The position numbers were made by a program, and so were the translations under genes. Under the pieces are notes generated by a model. That model did not search any database, was not told where the DNA came from, and saw nothing but the letters and a program-made list of their open reading frames with translations. From JAUUZQ01 sp964538375 (GTDB taxonomy: Bacteria; Bacteroidota; Bacteroidia; Bacteroidales; GCA-2748055): a stretch of 62,361 nt of DNA. Shown one piece after another: positions 55,431 through 62,361 of the stretch (within the stretch, counting starts at the first letter, position 1; every line of letters begins with the position of its first letter). Location of the stretch: positions 1-62,361 of the forward strand of contig CAZIFQ010000017.1 of the NCBI GenBank assembly GCA_964538375.1, read 5' to 3'.

Positions 55431-56537
55431 ATGGATAAAAACTCTAAAATTTACATTGCAGGGCACACTGGTTTAGTTGGAACAGCAATTACCAAAACAC
55501 TAATTGGCAAGGGATATTCTAACTTCGTTTTCAGGACAATTGAAGAATTAGATCTGACCAATCAGGCTGAAGTAGAAACCTTTTTTGCTATGGAGAAGCC
55601 GGAATATGTCTTCCTTGCTGCTGCTAAAGTTGGAGGGATTATTGCAAATAATACCTATCGGGGACAATTTATTTACGAAAACCTTATGATCCAGAATAAT
55701 ATTATTCATCAGTCATATGTCCATGGAGTGAAGAAATTACTGTTTCTTGGGTCAACCTGTATTTATCCAAAGCATGCTCCCCAGCCAATGATAGAGGAAT
55801 ATCTCTTAACTGGACCACTAGAAGAGACAAATGAGCCCTATGCCATTGCCAAGATTGCAGGTATGAAAATGTGTGAGAGCTACAATCGTCAATATGGAAC
55901 ATCATACTTTTCTGTTATGCCTACAAACCTCTATGGTCCGAGCGACAATTTTGATCTGGAAAAATCTCACGTCCTTCCTGCCATCCTGCGAAAAATTCAT
56001 CTTGGAAAATGTCTGGAGGAAGGTGACTGGATTACTATTCGTAAAGACCTTAATAGAAATCCGATAGAAACAGTCACTGGAGATAGTCTCGAATCTGCTA
56101 TTCTTGAGAAAATTGAAGATTATGGTGTAAAAATTGCTCCTTCTTCTGGCCTTGGAAGTGTAGAGATTTGGGGTTCAGGCACTCCACTCCGTGAATTCAT
56201 GTATTCCGAGGATATGGCTAAAGCATGTGTTCATGTGATGGAATCAGATAAGGTTATAGAAATGGTGAGGAATAATCCGGAGTATTCATGGATCAATATT
56301 GGTACAGGAATTGAAATTTCTATAAAGGAACTGGCTTTGTTGATAAAGAATAAACTAAAGTTTAAAGGAGATTTGGTCTTTAATGCTGAGAAGCCTGATG
56401 GGACTCCGAGAAAACTCACAAATGTATCTCGCTTGCATTCTTTGGGGTATCGACATTCAGTAAATCTTGATCATGGTATTGACATGATGTATAAAGCATA
56501 TTTAGAAAGCTTGCAAGCATTAAATCTTGGACAATAG
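55431..56537 (+). CDS. fcl: GDP-L-fucose synthase
   Basis: A 368-residue bifunctional epimerase/reductase that turns the Gmd product into GDP-L-fucose. The nucleotide site is YIAGHTGLVGTAI. The Ser-Tyr-Lys set lies in LGSTCIYPKHAPQP and NEPYAIAKIAGMKMCESYN. The substrate loop is PTNLYGPSDNFDLEKSHVLP. It carries an insertion of about 40 residues (approximately 195-240) seen in the Bacteroidota form. The 94-base gap to gmd and no terminator between suggest a two-gene operon. Confidence 0.96.
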   Translation: MDKNSKIYIAGHTGLVGTAITKTLIGKGYSNFVFRTIEELDLTNQAEVETFFAMEKPEYVFLAAAKVGGIIANNTYRGQFIYENLMIQNNIIHQSYVHGVKKLLFLGSTCIYPKHAPQPMIEEYLLTGPLEETNEPYAIAKIAGMKMCESYNRQYGTSYFSVMPTNLYGPSDNFDLEKSHVLPAILRKIHLGKCLEEGDWITIRKDLNRNPIETVTGDSLESAILEKIEDYGVKIAPSSGLGSVEIWGSGTPLREFMYSEDMAKACVHVMESDKVIEMVRNNPEYSWINIGTGIEISIKELALLIKNKLKFKGDLVFNAEKPDGTPRKLTNVSRLHSLGYRHSVNLDHGIDMMYKAYLESLQALNLGQ

Positions 56538-56705
56538 AAAGATTGTTGGAAAGAGTGTTTGAGAGAGAACATGCCAGAGGAGCACATATACGGAATATTG
56601 GGTCCCGGACGACATTGAAAGTGAGTCCTATATATTACAAAATATCACTAATTAGACTTAGACCGTTAGAAAATTAAATTTCGTAATATAATTCATATAA
56701 AAATT

Positions 56706-58547
56706 ATGAATTTCAAATTTCTTTCAATATTGCGAGGTAAATTTAATTGGGGCATTATTTTAGGATTAATTTTCTTGATGTCTTCTCTTCATGCTCAGCA
56801 TAATTGGGTGTTTGATCCACATGATTATAACTTTAATGGAGAACTGGCTGTTGTGATACTTATAAATTCCTCCGAAGTTTCTACTGGTACATTGGGTGCT
56901 TTTGTAGGTGATGAATGCAGAGGATATATAGATGGTTCAATTTTCCCTCTATCTGGAAAAACAGTTTTTACAATACTCTGCTATAGCAATCAAGCTGCCG
57001 GGGAAATGCTTACTTTCAGATACTATGATGATCAGGCTGATGAATTTTATTCTGTTGAAGAGACCCTGGAATTTGTTTCTAATATGATCATTGGGAGTGC
57101 AGACGCTCCTCTGCAATTTCATGGAGTAGATAATGCTGCAAATGATGCGCCTGTTGCAGACAATCCGATTGAAGTTCTTAAACTTCAGGAAGGTTTCATT
57201 TTTTATGAAATAGATCTTGATACCATTTTCAGTGATCCTGAAGGAGATGATCTTTTCTATTCTGTTGTTATCAGTGATACCAGCATTGCACAAGTAAATA
57301 TTGCTGGTTCATATTTAAATATTATTGAGAAAAAGCCAGGGGAAGCATATATTACTGTATCTGCCAGCGATGGTGCATTAACCGTTGATGACGGGTTTAA
57401 TTTATCGATTGTAGATATAAACGATCCACCTGTTATCGCAGCTCCAATTGAAGATATTGATCTGAATGAAGGATTCCACTCAATTGAAGTTGATATATCA
57501 GGAGTTTTTGAGGATCCTGAAGGAGATGATCTTTCCTATTCTGTTGTTATCAGTGATACCAGCATTGCACAAGTAAATATTGCTGGTTCATATTTAAATA
57601 TTATTGAGAAAAAGCCAGGGGAAGCATATATTACTGTATCTGCCAGCGATGGTGCATTAACCGTTGATGACGGGTTTAATTTATCGATAGTAGATATTAA
57701 CGATCCACCGACATTTGATTGTTATGCTATTCCGGATACTTCCTTTGTTGTTGGATTTGGTACATATACTATTACTGATTTATGTTCTAAATTCTTTGAT
57801 GAAGAACTAGATCCTCTTACTTTTTCTGTGACAAGTAGTAATATGTCTGTAGCAACAGTTGCTTTTATTGGTTGTGATCTTGTGTTGACTGAGGTTGGAA
57901 TAGGTACATCTACTATTCAGTTTTGCGCCAGTGATGGATTTTCTCATAAGTGTTGCTCGTTTGAGTTTTCAGTTATTGAGGAGAATGAGATTGTTTTAAA
58001 ATATGATGGGAAGGTAATCCAAACTCTTGATTCAATAATGATCTGTTCAGAAGCCAGTGAATTTATAATCGATGTAAAGTCTGATGTTACATGGGGATTT
58101 GAAACCTATTCAGAAGAATGGATACAGTATGAAATAATAGATAATTCAACATTTAAAATATCATGTCTGGAGAATACAACTGGAGAATGGAGGATGGGTC
58201 TTGTCAAAGTTTTTGATATCCAGGAACATGAAGTACTTTTTTATGTCTACCAGACAAAAGATTGTGTACCAGAAAATGTTGTTGATCCAGTCAGGAATAA
58301 TGTGATCTGTTATCCAAATCCGGTTGATGATGTCTTGAATATAGATATTAATTATATACGATTGGATACTAAAACTAATTTTTTCATTTCTGATATTTGT
58401 GGAAGGATAGTAAAAATTGAAAAGGTTGTTTTATCAAATGGAAACCATGTTAAGATTAAGATGTCAGATGTAAAAAGTGGAATTTATTTTATACGATTTG
58501 TTGATCAAACAGGGGCTTCTTTTAATTTTCCAGTGGTAAGAAAATAG
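56706..58547 (+). CDS. Secreted cadherin-like repeat protein with T9SS sorting domain
   Basis: A 613-residue exported protein. Signal peptide (about 1-30), then an N-terminal domain (about 31-140) like the one in the 25860 protein (TLGAFVGDECRGYIDG, GEMLTFRYYDDQAD). Cadherin/Ig-like repeats follow: one pair (about 155-335) nearly identical, with VSASDGALTVDDGFNLSIVD and the DINDPP linker. Then a third, a BACON-like domain (about 435-520), and a T9SS sorting domain (CYPNPVDDVLNIDI, SGIYFIRFVDQTG). It is probably a surface adhesin or scaffold displayed through T9SS. The partner 59792 protein shares the layout. Confidence 0.82.
   Translation: MNFKFLSILRGKFNWGIILGLIFLMSSLHAQHNWVFDPHDYNFNGELAVVILINSSEVSTGTLGAFVGDECRGYIDGSIFPLSGKTVFTILCYSNQAAGEMLTFRYYDDQADEFYSVEETLEFVSNMIIGSADAPLQFHGVDNAANDAPVADNPIEVLKLQEGFIFYEIDLDTIFSDPEGDDLFYSVVISDTSIAQVNIAGSYLNIIEKKPGEAYITVSASDGALTVDDGFNLSIVDINDPPVIAAPIEDIDLNEGFHSIEVDISGVFEDPEGDDLSYSVVISDTSIAQVNIAGSYLNIIEKKPGEAYITVSASDGALTVDDGFNLSIVDINDPPTFDCYAIPDTSFVVGFGTYTITDLCSKFFDEELDPLTFSVTSSNMSVATVAFIGCDLVLTEVGIGTSTIQFCASDGFSHKCCSFEFSVIEENEIVLKYDGKVIQTLDSIMICSEASEFIIDVKSDVTWGFETYSEEWIQYEIIDNSTFKISCLENTTGEWRMGLVKVFDIQEHEVLFYVYQTKDCVPENVVDPVRNNVICYPNPVDDVLNIDINYIRLDTKTNFFISDICGRIVKIEKVVLSNGNHVKIKMSDVKSGIYFIRFVDQTGASFNFPVVRK
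57234..57709 (+). repeat. Near-perfect tandem duplication inside the 56706 gene
   Basis: 57234-57430 and 57513-57709 match with three mismatches by my reading (at 57256, 57410 and 57419 of the first copy). The longest identical run is 153 bases (57257-57409 with 57536-57688). The offset is 279 bases, 93 codons, so the frame is kept. Confidence 0.92.
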
Positions 58548-58828
58548 GTTATTTTATATATGATAACAATAGCGGGCACTTAAAACTGGCTGATTATAAA
58601 TTGGTATTCAGTCAGTCAGGAATGTACACTCATCCTAAATAACTCAAGCAAGACTATCATTACGTAATTTTAAGGTCCAGTATAAATCATAAATACTATT
58701 CGAGTTTTTTATTCATATCTTGCAACATTATTAGAGAGCTAACGTATAAACTATGGATGGAGACTGAATTATACAAACATCATTTTTATATTAGTGTGTA
58801 ACTATTTTTGATTCTTTAAAATTAGAAA

Positions 58829-59677
58829 ATGAAAAAAATATATATTCTTGTCGGGTGTTTATTTCTGACTATGTCTGGTTGTATTGTAATAGAGAATGAT
58901 CCCTTTTTGTTAGTAGATCCTGTATTAGAATTCTACGCACACATCAGGAAAGATTCTTTATATGTGACCTCTACGGTCAATGCCAATCCGACTTTCGTTG
59001 ATCCGGGTAATATACCTACTGTTATTACCTATAAAGGGGATCTGGAAATTTATAATGAAGAGACTGGTTTATTATTGGGTTCGGCACAAATAACCGGAGA
59101 TGGATTAAATACGCTTGTTGAAGCTTCAGCATTGTTCGAAAACTTTGAACATATTATTGTCATTGCAACCGGGATTGTTTCAGCCTATGCTGATAAAGGT
59201 TCTGACGGCGACAGCTCAAATGATATCTTTATTCATGAATCTGATTTTTATGAACTGGTATATCTGAATGACCTGTTGAATTTGGAAGGCTACCCTGTCG
59301 TTACAATGGATCCCGAAATTGATTACCAGACTTACTTCTCTAATCATCAGCTGGTTACAACTGCAACTATTAGTGCAAATCCGGACTACATCGTTGCTGG
59401 AAATATTCCTGTAATCTTTGATTATGAAGGTGTTATGCAAGTAACAGATCAAGAAACGGGGGCCTTGCTGAAGTCAACAACTATTGATGATGAGGGCTTA
59501 TCAATTGCAGTATCCATTCTTGCGGATACGGTATCTTATAATAATTTCGTAATCCATGTTTCAGGTACGCTTACTGCCAGGGCTGATCTGGGATCAGATG
59601 GTGATCCGTCAAATGACCTGTTTGTCGCATCGACGGAGTTTAATGATGTGATCAATGTTGATCTGAATCAGTTCTAA
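58829..59677 (+). CDS. Hypothetical two-repeat lipoprotein
   Basis: A 282-residue lipoprotein (CLFLTMSGC, Cys18). It consists of two homologous halves of about 125 residues: VTSTVNANPTFVDPGNIPTV aligns with VTTATISANPDYIVAGNIPV, and AYADKGSDGDSSNDIF with ARADLGSDGDPSNDLF. The acidic SDGDxSND loops look like calcium-binding sites. I do not recognise the family. It lies between two cadherin-like T9SS cargo genes and may be a surface or periplasmic partner of them. Confidence 0.7.
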   Translation: MKKIYILVGCLFLTMSGCIVIENDPFLLVDPVLEFYAHIRKDSLYVTSTVNANPTFVDPGNIPTVITYKGDLEIYNEETGLLLGSAQITGDGLNTLVEASALFENFEHIIVIATGIVSAYADKGSDGDSSNDIFIHESDFYELVYLNDLLNLEGYPVVTMDPEIDYQTYFSNHQLVTTATISANPDYIVAGNIPVIFDYEGVMQVTDQETGALLKSTTIDDEGLSIAVSILADTVSYNNFVIHVSGTLTARADLGSDGDPSNDLFVASTEFNDVINVDLNQF

Positions 59678-59791
59678 ATTAGGTGCATTTGTCAACAATG
59701 CTGATAAATTGGTCAAATTTAAGCAACCAATTACCTGTAAATTAAGTATCCACGTATATAGTATGGTATTATTTATGTAGTAAGATTAGTA

Positions 59792-61312
59792 ATGGGGAGA
59801 GATAGAAAACAGATATCGGTGAATTTTAGAATAATTCTGCTTCTTGGAGTTATTGCAGTTCTGAATATGACAGTTTCAAAAGTATTGACAGCGGCACCGT
59901 CCGATATTTTGTTGACTTTACCTGACGCACCTGTGCTTGTGAATTCAATCGATGATGTGGAGATAGATGAAGGATTTGAAACTCACATCATTGATCTCTC
60001 CGGAGTATTTGTGGATTCGGACGGTGATCCACTGACATATACAGCACTTAGCAGTAATACTGGGATTGCAAGGACATCTGTTATTGGTAAATCTTTAATT
60101 ATAACTGAGGGATGGCCAGGTTATGTTACCATCACTGTTACTGCAAGCGATGGATTTTCAACTGTTGATGATCAGTTTATATTTAAGATTGTGGATGTCA
60201 ATTCTCCTCCGACAATACTTTATCCAGCGAAAGATCAGAACCTGTTGGAACATTTCGGATCAGTTGAACTAAACCTCTTATCAGTATTTTATGATCCTGA
60301 AGGTGATCATTTGATTATAACAGCCACGAGTAGTGATGCCGGAGTAGTATCTGTTGCAATTGATGGAGATTCACTCGTTATTTCTGAGGTGGGACTGGGA
60401 ATAGCTACAATTTATTTAGAGGCCTCAGATGCAGAATTTACAGTACAGACTCAGTTTGATGTTACAGTAAATAATGTAAACGATCCTCCACGAATGATTG
60501 TTGATATTCCTGATCAGACAGTTGTCCTGGATTATTATATTACAGAGATTGATTTAACGGAGATATTCACAGACCCGGATGGAGATACCTTAAGATTCTC
60601 TTCTGAGAGTTTCAATATTGATACTGTAACAGTTGCGAATACCGATACAATGCTAACAATTACTGGTATAGGAATTGGTGTTGCAAAAATAATAGTTACA
60701 GCAAGCGATTTATATTATACTATTACAGATACTATTACAGTTACTGTTGTTCAGGGGTATGATATGAAATTGAATCTTAGTACAAGGAGATTAATTAGTG
60801 AGGATACAATAGTTATATGTAATGATGCTGGTGAAATTGATATATCCGTGAGTTCTGCAGTTTCTTGGAGTGTTGTTGAAGAAGCAAAGTGGATTGCAGT
60901 TCAAATAGTGAATTTCAAGAAATTCTCTGTTAGTTTCACTGAAAATATAACTGGTGCAGACAGGGAAGACTCCATAACAGTTATTGATGATCTGGATCAT
61001 GCTATTAAACTTATAATTAAACAATTAGCTGATTGTGATCCGGAAGCTGTCAATGATGAATTCTTGTTGGAAACAAGGATGTATCCAAATCCTGTTGAAG
61101 ATGTACTTTTCCTTACATTTGAAAAGATGGAGTATGATGAAATACGTGTGGATGTGATTGACTCCAATGGAAAACTGCTTTCACAGGAGGAGTTATATGT
61201 TGGATCCTCAAATCAGGTTCAAATAGATATGAGTGAATTTACGCAGGGCATATATTTCATAAGGATTTCAAACGATAGGGGTTCCTATATTGACAAAGTG
61301 GTAAAGGAATAA
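59792..61312 (+). CDS. Secreted cadherin-like repeat protein with T9SS sorting domain
   Basis: A 506-residue exported protein: signal region (about 10-34), three cadherin/Ig-like repeats of about 90 residues (DLSGVFVDSDGDPLTYTALS, FYDPEGDHLIITATSS, TEIFTDPDGDTLRFSSES), a BACON-like domain (about 320-405), and a T9SS sorting domain (MYPNPVEDVLFLTFE, FTQGIYFIRISNDRG). Same order as the 56706 protein without its N-terminal domain. DPEGD motifs suggest calcium binding between repeats. It is the last intact gene of the island; a terminator follows 60 bases after its stop. Confidence 0.82.
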   Translation: MGRDRKQISVNFRIILLLGVIAVLNMTVSKVLTAAPSDILLTLPDAPVLVNSIDDVEIDEGFETHIIDLSGVFVDSDGDPLTYTALSSNTGIARTSVIGKSLIITEGWPGYVTITVTASDGFSTVDDQFIFKIVDVNSPPTILYPAKDQNLLEHFGSVELNLLSVFYDPEGDHLIITATSSDAGVVSVAIDGDSLVISEVGLGIATIYLEASDAEFTVQTQFDVTVNNVNDPPRMIVDIPDQTVVLDYYITEIDLTEIFTDPDGDTLRFSSESFNIDTVTVANTDTMLTITGIGIGVAKIIVTASDLYYTITDTITVTVVQGYDMKLNLSTRRLISEDTIVICNDAGEIDISVSSAVSWSVVEEAKWIAVQIVNFKKFSVSFTENITGADREDSITVIDDLDHAIKLIIKQLADCDPEAVNDEFLLETRMYPNPVEDVLFLTFEKMEYDEIRVDVIDSNGKLLSQEELYVGSSNQVQIDMSEFTQGIYFIRISNDRGSYIDKVVKE

Positions 61313-61371
61313 AAGTTCATCATTCAAGCAGAGATTAATTCTCTGAGCTAAGTTTCTTACCAATTTATTTG

Positions 61372-61402
61372 AAAGGTGGCCAGTATATAACTGGCCACCT
61401 TT
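61372..61402 (+). terminator. Strong Rho-independent-like hairpin
   Basis: AAAGGTGGCCAGT, loop ATATA, ACTGGCCACCTTT (13 perfect pairs) followed by TCCG, so the U-run is only the stem's own TTT. It could be the terminator of the 59792 gene or part of the IS21 end, whose repeated ends are also palindrome-rich. Confidence 0.6.
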
Positions 61403-61430
61403 TCCGTTCACTTCCGAACATATTTGTGGA

Positions 61431-61631
61431 AAATCCGGACCAAAGTGAGCAATCATACTCCGATTCATTTTACAAAATAATATTTAGAAGACTTACCAGA
61501 CTACTTGAGCCATCTTTGAGGATGTTCTGGAATTGGATGATTAAAGCAGGATGATGCTTCTGGAGATCATAGAAGACAGACATAAGAACGGTTCTGTCAT
61601 TATTACTTCCCAGATCTCGATAAGTGGATGG
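61431..61631 (+). pseudogene. IS21-family relic: end motif and istB fragment
   Basis: At 61557-61631 the plus strand reads LLEIIEDRHKNGSVIITSQ, matching the helper ATPase IstB (LLEILEDRYGRRSTIITSQ). It breaks off at the Trp where the 199-bp repeat begins. At 61434-61452 TCCGGACCAAAGTGAGCAA resembles the repeated CCGGnCAAAnTGAGCCA motifs at IS21 ends. istA and most of istB are missing. The frame continues into the lipoprotein repeat as an artificial chimera ending at 61802. Confidence 0.65.
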
Positions 61632-61826
61632 TATTTCTATCGGCTCGACTGGGATGATCCAGATCAATTCTCACTTTATGCCGTAACTGAATATATTGAC
61701 GAGAGCTTTGACTCCAGTGAGGAGATGAAGATTTTTTTCGAAAAGTATTGTGAGCTGAGCTTCTTTTACCAGGGAGCAGAGACCTATATGAGGGTTGAAT
61801 AAGCTTGATAGTATAATAGATAAAAA
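61628..61826 (+). repeat. Right copy of the 199-bp perfect direct repeat
   Basis: Identical to 20464-20662. Here it is a headless 3' end of the lipoprotein gene, fused in frame to the istB fragment and followed at once by the terminator at 61822. Confidence 0.97.
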
Positions 61827-61852
61827 GCCCTGTATTTGCAGGGCTTTTTTTT
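61822..61852. terminator. Strong bidirectional terminator, probably that of the 20141 gene
   Basis: AAAAAGCCCTG, loop TATTTG, CAGGGCTTTTTTT. It begins 23 bases after the duplicated lipoprotein stop, the normal distance for a gene's own terminator, whereas the intact gene at 20141 has none. Confidence 0.9.
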
Positions 61853-61879
61853 GCCCCTCGTCAAAAACTCCTGGCGTCG

Positions 61880-62009
61880 TTTTTTTATTATCAAACACCC
61901 GATGTTGCTGATCTTCTGAGTTGAAGCGCACTACTGCATCAAACTTCTCTTTTGAAAGATCCACGCCTACAAAGAACTTGTAGCTTTGGTTTTTCTCACT
62001 CTTATTCAT
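61880..62009 (-). pseudogene. IS110-family transposase N-terminal relic
   Basis: The minus strand opens MNKSEKNQSYKFFVGVDLSK and continues EKFDAVVRFNSEDQQHRVFD. This is the start of an IS110 (DEDD) transposase, with the first catalytic Asp at residue 17 (GVDLSK). After about 43 residues homology stops next to the terminator, so roughly 85% of the gene is lost. The frame runs on into the repeat to 61671 without meaning. Confidence 0.75.
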
Positions 62010-62032
62010 AACTTTAAGTGTTTATGGTTGAT

Positions 62033-62207
62033 AAGTGATAAACTGGATGTGAAAAATACCCTGATCAAAATCTTAATACCAGGCCTAAAATCCTCAATAT
62101 CTATTTGATCTTCGGTACAAGAAAAGACAAGAGAACTTAATCGGTCCGTAAACCTAATATTTTGTTAGCGGCATAGTTTACCCTTGCCTTTTACCAGCTT
62201 ATCACTT
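62033..62207. other. Non-coding flank of the IS110 relic with inverted repeat
   Basis: AAGTGATAAACTGG (62033-62046) and CCAGCTTATCACTT (62194-62207) pair at 13 of 14 positions across a 147-base gap. They lie just upstream of the IS110 transposase start. In IS110-group elements the non-coding end before the transposase encodes the bridge RNA, so this could be such an end. No coding sequence is seen from 62010 to 62311. Confidence 0.35.
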
Positions 62208-62311
62208 TGATCCCTGTTTTATTTACTTAAAACTAATTATTGAAATCTTTAGATATTAGCGAATGCTAATCTAAAGGTTGTGCGTCATACAAGGAAACAT
62301 ACTATAAAAAA

Positions 62312-62361
62312 ATGAAAACAATTGTAATTTATTATTCGAATAAAGGCAGTAATAAATACTT
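62312..62361 (+). CDS. Flavodoxin-family protein, cut by the window end
   Basis: The first 16 codons read MKTIVIYYSNKGSNKY, the opening beta strand and phosphate loop of a flavodoxin (YYSNKGSN). The rest is beyond the window. The spacing AAGGAAACATACTATAAAAAA before the ATG fits an RBS-poor Bacteroidota leader. Confidence 0.6.
   Translation, partial: MKTIVIYYSNKGSNKY

Larger units (their letters stand above)
20663..61627. other. ~41-kb surface polysaccharide island between direct repeats
   Basis: All genes between the two repeat copies form a polysaccharide synthesis, decoration, export and surface-protein island, visibly more AT-rich than the core genes to its left. The unit from one repeat to the next is 41,164 bp. 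No integrase or transposase gene is intact in it. IS21 relics lie at its right edge and an unidentified membrane-protein fragment at its left edge. Confidence 0.75.

Noticed and set aside
61551..61802. An open frame joining the istB fragment to the lipoprotein 3' end
   Set aside because: The joint is made by the repeat boundary; the two halves are parts of unrelated genes, so a functional chimera is unlikely.
1..62361. CRISPR arrays, tRNA and rRNA genes, phage genes, an integrase for the island
   Set aside because: No regularly spaced repeats, cloverleaf or rRNA sequences, and no tyrosine or serine recombinase motifs were found. The island repeat is not the 3' end of a tRNA gene.

Overview
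The window is chromosomal DNA from a member of the Bacteroidota. Evidence: T9SS-type C-terminal sorting domains, a PorV protein, a 286-residue RpoD of the short Bacteroidetes type, DUF5686, SiaC/DUF1987 proteins, and several promoters that fit the Bacteroidetes pattern (TTTG or nTTG, 20 bases, TAnnTTTG). Lineage below phylum cannot be read from the sequence.

Region 1 (1-20 kb) is mostly chromosomal core: two LacI-type regulators, a lysoplasmalogenase-like membrane protein, a large DUF5686 outer-membrane protein, a sugar-acid SDR dehydrogenase followed by pdxB, gnd, a flavodoxin, dapF, an HtrA protease, rpoD, uvrB with an exo/endonuclease gene, and a class III cyclase fused to an HD domain. 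It also holds gene relics that were not expected: about 50 codons of glucuronate isomerase (uxaC) and the tail of a two-component-regulator propeller protein. Together with the SDR and LacI genes, the uxaC relic suggests a former hexuronate locus.

Region 2 (20.66-61.63 kb) is a ~41 kb island bounded by a perfect 199-bp direct repeat (20464-20662 and 61628-61826). The left copy is the 3' end of an intact lipoprotein gene. The right copy lies directly before a strong terminator that most likely belonged to that gene, so the island appears to have been inserted between gene and terminator. IS21 and IS110 relics sit at the right junction; no integrase is visible.

The island encodes a complete-looking Wzx/Wzy-type surface polysaccharide pathway: initiating phosphoglycosyltransferase, five glycosyltransferases, Wzy-like polymerase, Wzx flippase, Wzc-like co-polymerase/kinase, Wza-like export protein, and Gmd/Fcl for GDP-L-fucose. 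Embedded in it is an unusual run of genes: acyl carrier protein, asparagine synthase, NadE-like synthetase, AMP-ligase, PrmC-like methyltransferase, MBOAT acyltransferase and DltD-like SGNH protein. This resembles a Gram-positive dlt system (ligase, carrier, MBOAT, SGNH) enlarged with two ATP-dependent amide-forming enzymes and a methyltransferase. It is the best candidate for a new polysaccharide-decoration system.

The island also carries secreted proteins (two beta-helix proteins, two cadherin-like repeat proteins, one SGNH-like multidomain protein), most with T9SS sorting domains, and its own PorV. Two SiaC-like proteins flanking an unknown gene at the left edge could be regulatory. After the right repeat come an IS110 remnant and the start of a flavodoxin gene cut by the window end.
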